Origin: Methanobacteriota archaeon
GTDB lineage: Archaea; Thermoplasmatota; Thermoplasmata; RBG-16-68-12
Length of the DNA: 36,546 nt
Assembly (NCBI GenBank): GCA_005878485.1
Contig: VBMG01000096.1
Coordinates: 1 to 36,546, forward strand
Direction of reading: 5' to 3'
In this document: one piece after another, positions 35,244 through 36,546 of the stretch
How the letters are laid out: the number at the start of each line of letters is the position of its first letter
Numbering within the stretch: the first letter of the stretch is position 1
Program-made: the position numbers and the translations under genes
Notes under the pieces: model-generated
The model's input: the letters and a program-made list of their open reading frames with translations, nothing else
What the model was told of the DNA's origin: nothing
The model's database searches: none

Positions 35244-36047
35244 ATGGCGCAGGCGACCGGCAGGCTCGAGAACGGCTCGCCATGGGGTGCGAAAACGGCC
35301 GGTGAATCGAAGCGTTGGACGCGGCGCGATTGGCTCAAAGCCAGCGCGATGGCCGGTGCCTCGGCCGGTGCGGGCACGTTGGTCGGGCTCGCTCTGTATC
35401 CGACCCTCTTCGGTACCCCCGCACCGCCCAGGACGGTCGCGCGCGAGTCGTTGGTGTACACGAACCCCGCGAATCTCGACGTTTGGTGGAAGGGCCTCGT
35501 GAACCGCGAGGTTTCGGTCACGGACTTCCAGGAGTGGCAGGGAGCTTCTGCCTTGTGGCAAGGCATTTTCCAAGATGCGACGTGGGTGGAAGGGACCGGC
35601 CTTCCGGTCTTGGTGATCCGGGTGAAGCGCGACACCGCGAACTTTCAAGCGCCCAGCGATGTAAGCGTGCCGAGCGGCTTCTCGCTGTACTACGACGACC
35701 CGGGGCGAGACCTCCGAATCGTGGTCGTCTTTGACCGGTCCACGTACTTGTGCTGCTATCCCGGCTGGCACCTCGTCACGAACCCGCCGCCGTTACGGGA
35801 CTACATCGCGTACTCGCCAACCTACGAGCTGTACGGCCAAGACCCCATCTACGACATCTGTCACGGCGGCCAATGGGATCCCATGATTTTGGAATGGGGA
35901 ACGAATTCTCGGAACAACACCGCGTACGTCGGCGCCCGCATGGTCCACGGTCCCGGCTTTGGCCCGCTCCCCGTCGTCTCCGTCCGCGCGGATGGCGACC
36001 TGGTCGTGGGCGGAATGATCGATCCGCGCTGGTACCAGTATTGCTAG
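35244..36047 (+). CDS. TAT-exported Rieske-like protein with non-canonical ligand boxes
   Basis: 267 residues. The twin-arginine signal T-R-R-D-W-L-K (26-32), followed by a hydrophobic stretch to about 52, indicates folded export with a membrane-anchored N-terminus, as in Rieske subunits of bc1-type complexes. The later part has two boxes resembling Rieske boxes: C-C-Y-P-G-W-H at 170-176 and I-C-H-G-G-Q-W-D-P at 205-213. Canonical boxes are C-x-H-x-G-C and C-P-x-H-G. Here the first histidine position is tyrosine, its disulfide cysteine is tryptophan, and the second-box ligand cysteine is aspartate. A normal [2Fe-2S] Rieske cluster is therefore unlikely without different ligation. The last residue is cysteine. 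TCTAAGTT at 35225-35232 is a possible TATA box. Confidence 0.7.
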   Translation: MAQATGRLENGSPWGAKTAGESKRWTRRDWLKASAMAGASAGAGTLVGLALYPTLFGTPAPPRTVARESLVYTNPANLDVWWKGLVNREVSVTDFQEWQGASALWQGIFQDATWVEGTGLPVLVIRVKRDTANFQAPSDVSVPSGFSLYYDDPGRDLRIVVVFDRSTYLCCYPGWHLVTNPPPLRDYIAYSPTYELYGQDPIYDICHGGQWDPMILEWGTNSRNNTAYVGARMVHGPGFGPLPVVSVRADGDLVVGGMIDPRWYQYC

Positions 36048-36371
36048 TCCTTCCTCGAGAGGAAGAGACCAAGCAAACGGTCGGGTCGAAAGACTCATAT
36101 AGCCCGCTCCGGTATCTGTTGGAAGACTCGGCAAAGGCGATGAATTAAGGAGAGCCGACATCGTCCGAGTCCGTGGTGGCCGCCTCCGGCGAAGGCCCCG
36201 ATTCGTGAAGGGCCTCATTCTGATGCGGCCGACACTGTGGAGGTTTGAGAACCCCGCGCTCTCTGGGGCGCGTGCCCTCTCGAACCCGACGTTCGCGATC
36301 AAGGCAGAGGTATGTTCGAGCTACCTCGCCAAGATTCCTTGAGATGGCAATAGTGTGCGTCGTGCGAGATC
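36048..36371 (+). other. 16S rRNA leader region
   Basis: 324 bases without a protein gene. It carries a TATA-like box at 36095-36102 and then the presumed rRNA transcript leader. I cannot identify the bulge-helix-bulge processing stem because the matching 3' strand lies outside the window. Confidence 0.6.
36095..36102 (+). promoter_or_regulatory. Putative rRNA promoter
   Basis: TCATATAG, preceded by GAAAGAC, is the most AT-rich element before the 16S gene. It implies a leader of about 250 bases, plausible for archaeal rRNA. Confidence 0.45.
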
Positions 36372-36372
36372 A

Positions 36373-36546
36373 ACTCCGGTTGATCCTGCCGGCGGGCACC
36401 GCTATGGGAGTTCGCTTAAGACATGCGAGTCGAGAGGTGCAAGACCTCGGCGGACGGCTCAGTAACACGCGGATAATCTGCCCTCAGGTGGGGAATACTC
36501 TCGGGAAACTGAGGCTAATGCCCCATAGATCTGGGATGCTGGAACG
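36373..36546 (+). rRNA. 16S ribosomal RNA, 5' end only
   Basis: Begins ACTCCGGTTGATCCTGCCGG, the near-universal archaeal 16S 5' end. It continues with ACATGCGAGTCGAGAGG, then CGGCGGACGGCTCAGTAACACG, and GGGAAACTGAGGCTAATGCC. The gene runs off the right edge after about 174 bases. Whether 23S follows cannot be seen. Confidence 0.97.

Overview
This window is archaeal. It ends in the 5' end of a 16S rRNA gene with the archaeal signature (TCCGGTTGATCCTGCCGG). It also holds a TFB (TFIIB-type) gene, a TrmB-type regulator, two-subunit archaeal 2-oxoacid:ferredoxin oxidoreductase genes and AT-rich TATA boxes about 40-60 bp before several start codons. The DNA is GC-rich with strong G/C third positions, so most long antisense reading frames are shadows. 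The gene set fits a high-GC member of the Thermoplasmatota. That placement is an inference, because the 16S fragment cannot be aligned here.

Layout: 1-2.4 kb (minus) holds a partial acetyltransferase, a broken antibiotic-biosynthesis-monooxygenase-like gene, a DUF3052 gene and class II fumarase. A TFB gene with an internal deletion and frameshift follows (2.7-3.5 kb). At 3.7-9.1 kb are the 2-oxoacid:ferredoxin oxidoreductase pair, a TrmB regulator and a divergent FAD-linked oxidase. At 9.2-10.8 kb lie a candidate 31-codon ORF, a complex-I-like NuoB and a four-cluster NuoI. At 10.9-12.9 kb is a split MetE pair (one Zn-less, one with the Zn site), followed by DUF2203.

From 13.4 to 26.1 kb the window is devoted to iron-sulfur and sulfur chemistry: a DUF59/SufT-like protein, a ferritin-like/rubredoxin-like protein, an HdrD-like protein, a divergent A-type carrier, then one long run sufB-sufC-sufD-sufU-sufB2-sufS-sufU2-cysM-JAMM with overlaps or short gaps. 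Beside it is a separately promoted gene fusing a MoaD/ThiS carrier, a ThiF/MoeB E1-like domain and a rhodanese. CysM, a Mec-like JAMM protease, a CysO-like carrier and a MoeZ-like activator are the parts of the thiocarboxylate route to cysteine known from actinobacteria. Here they are appended to the machine that consumes cysteine sulfur (SufS). This is the most interesting system in the window.

The last 10 kb holds a membrane protein, a small helical protein, DUF1684, a Ras/Rab-like GTPase with an extra C-terminal domain, DUF4242, a two-domain acetyltransferase directly downstream of a tRNA-Ser(GCT), trehalose-6-phosphate synthase/phosphatase, an MFS transporter, a UbiA prenyltransferase, a TAT-exported Rieske-like protein lacking canonical ligands, and the 16S rRNA start. 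Three genes (ABM-like, TFB, ThiF domain) each lack an internal block of roughly 40-60 residues. That could be real decay or a local assembly fault and needs read-level checking.
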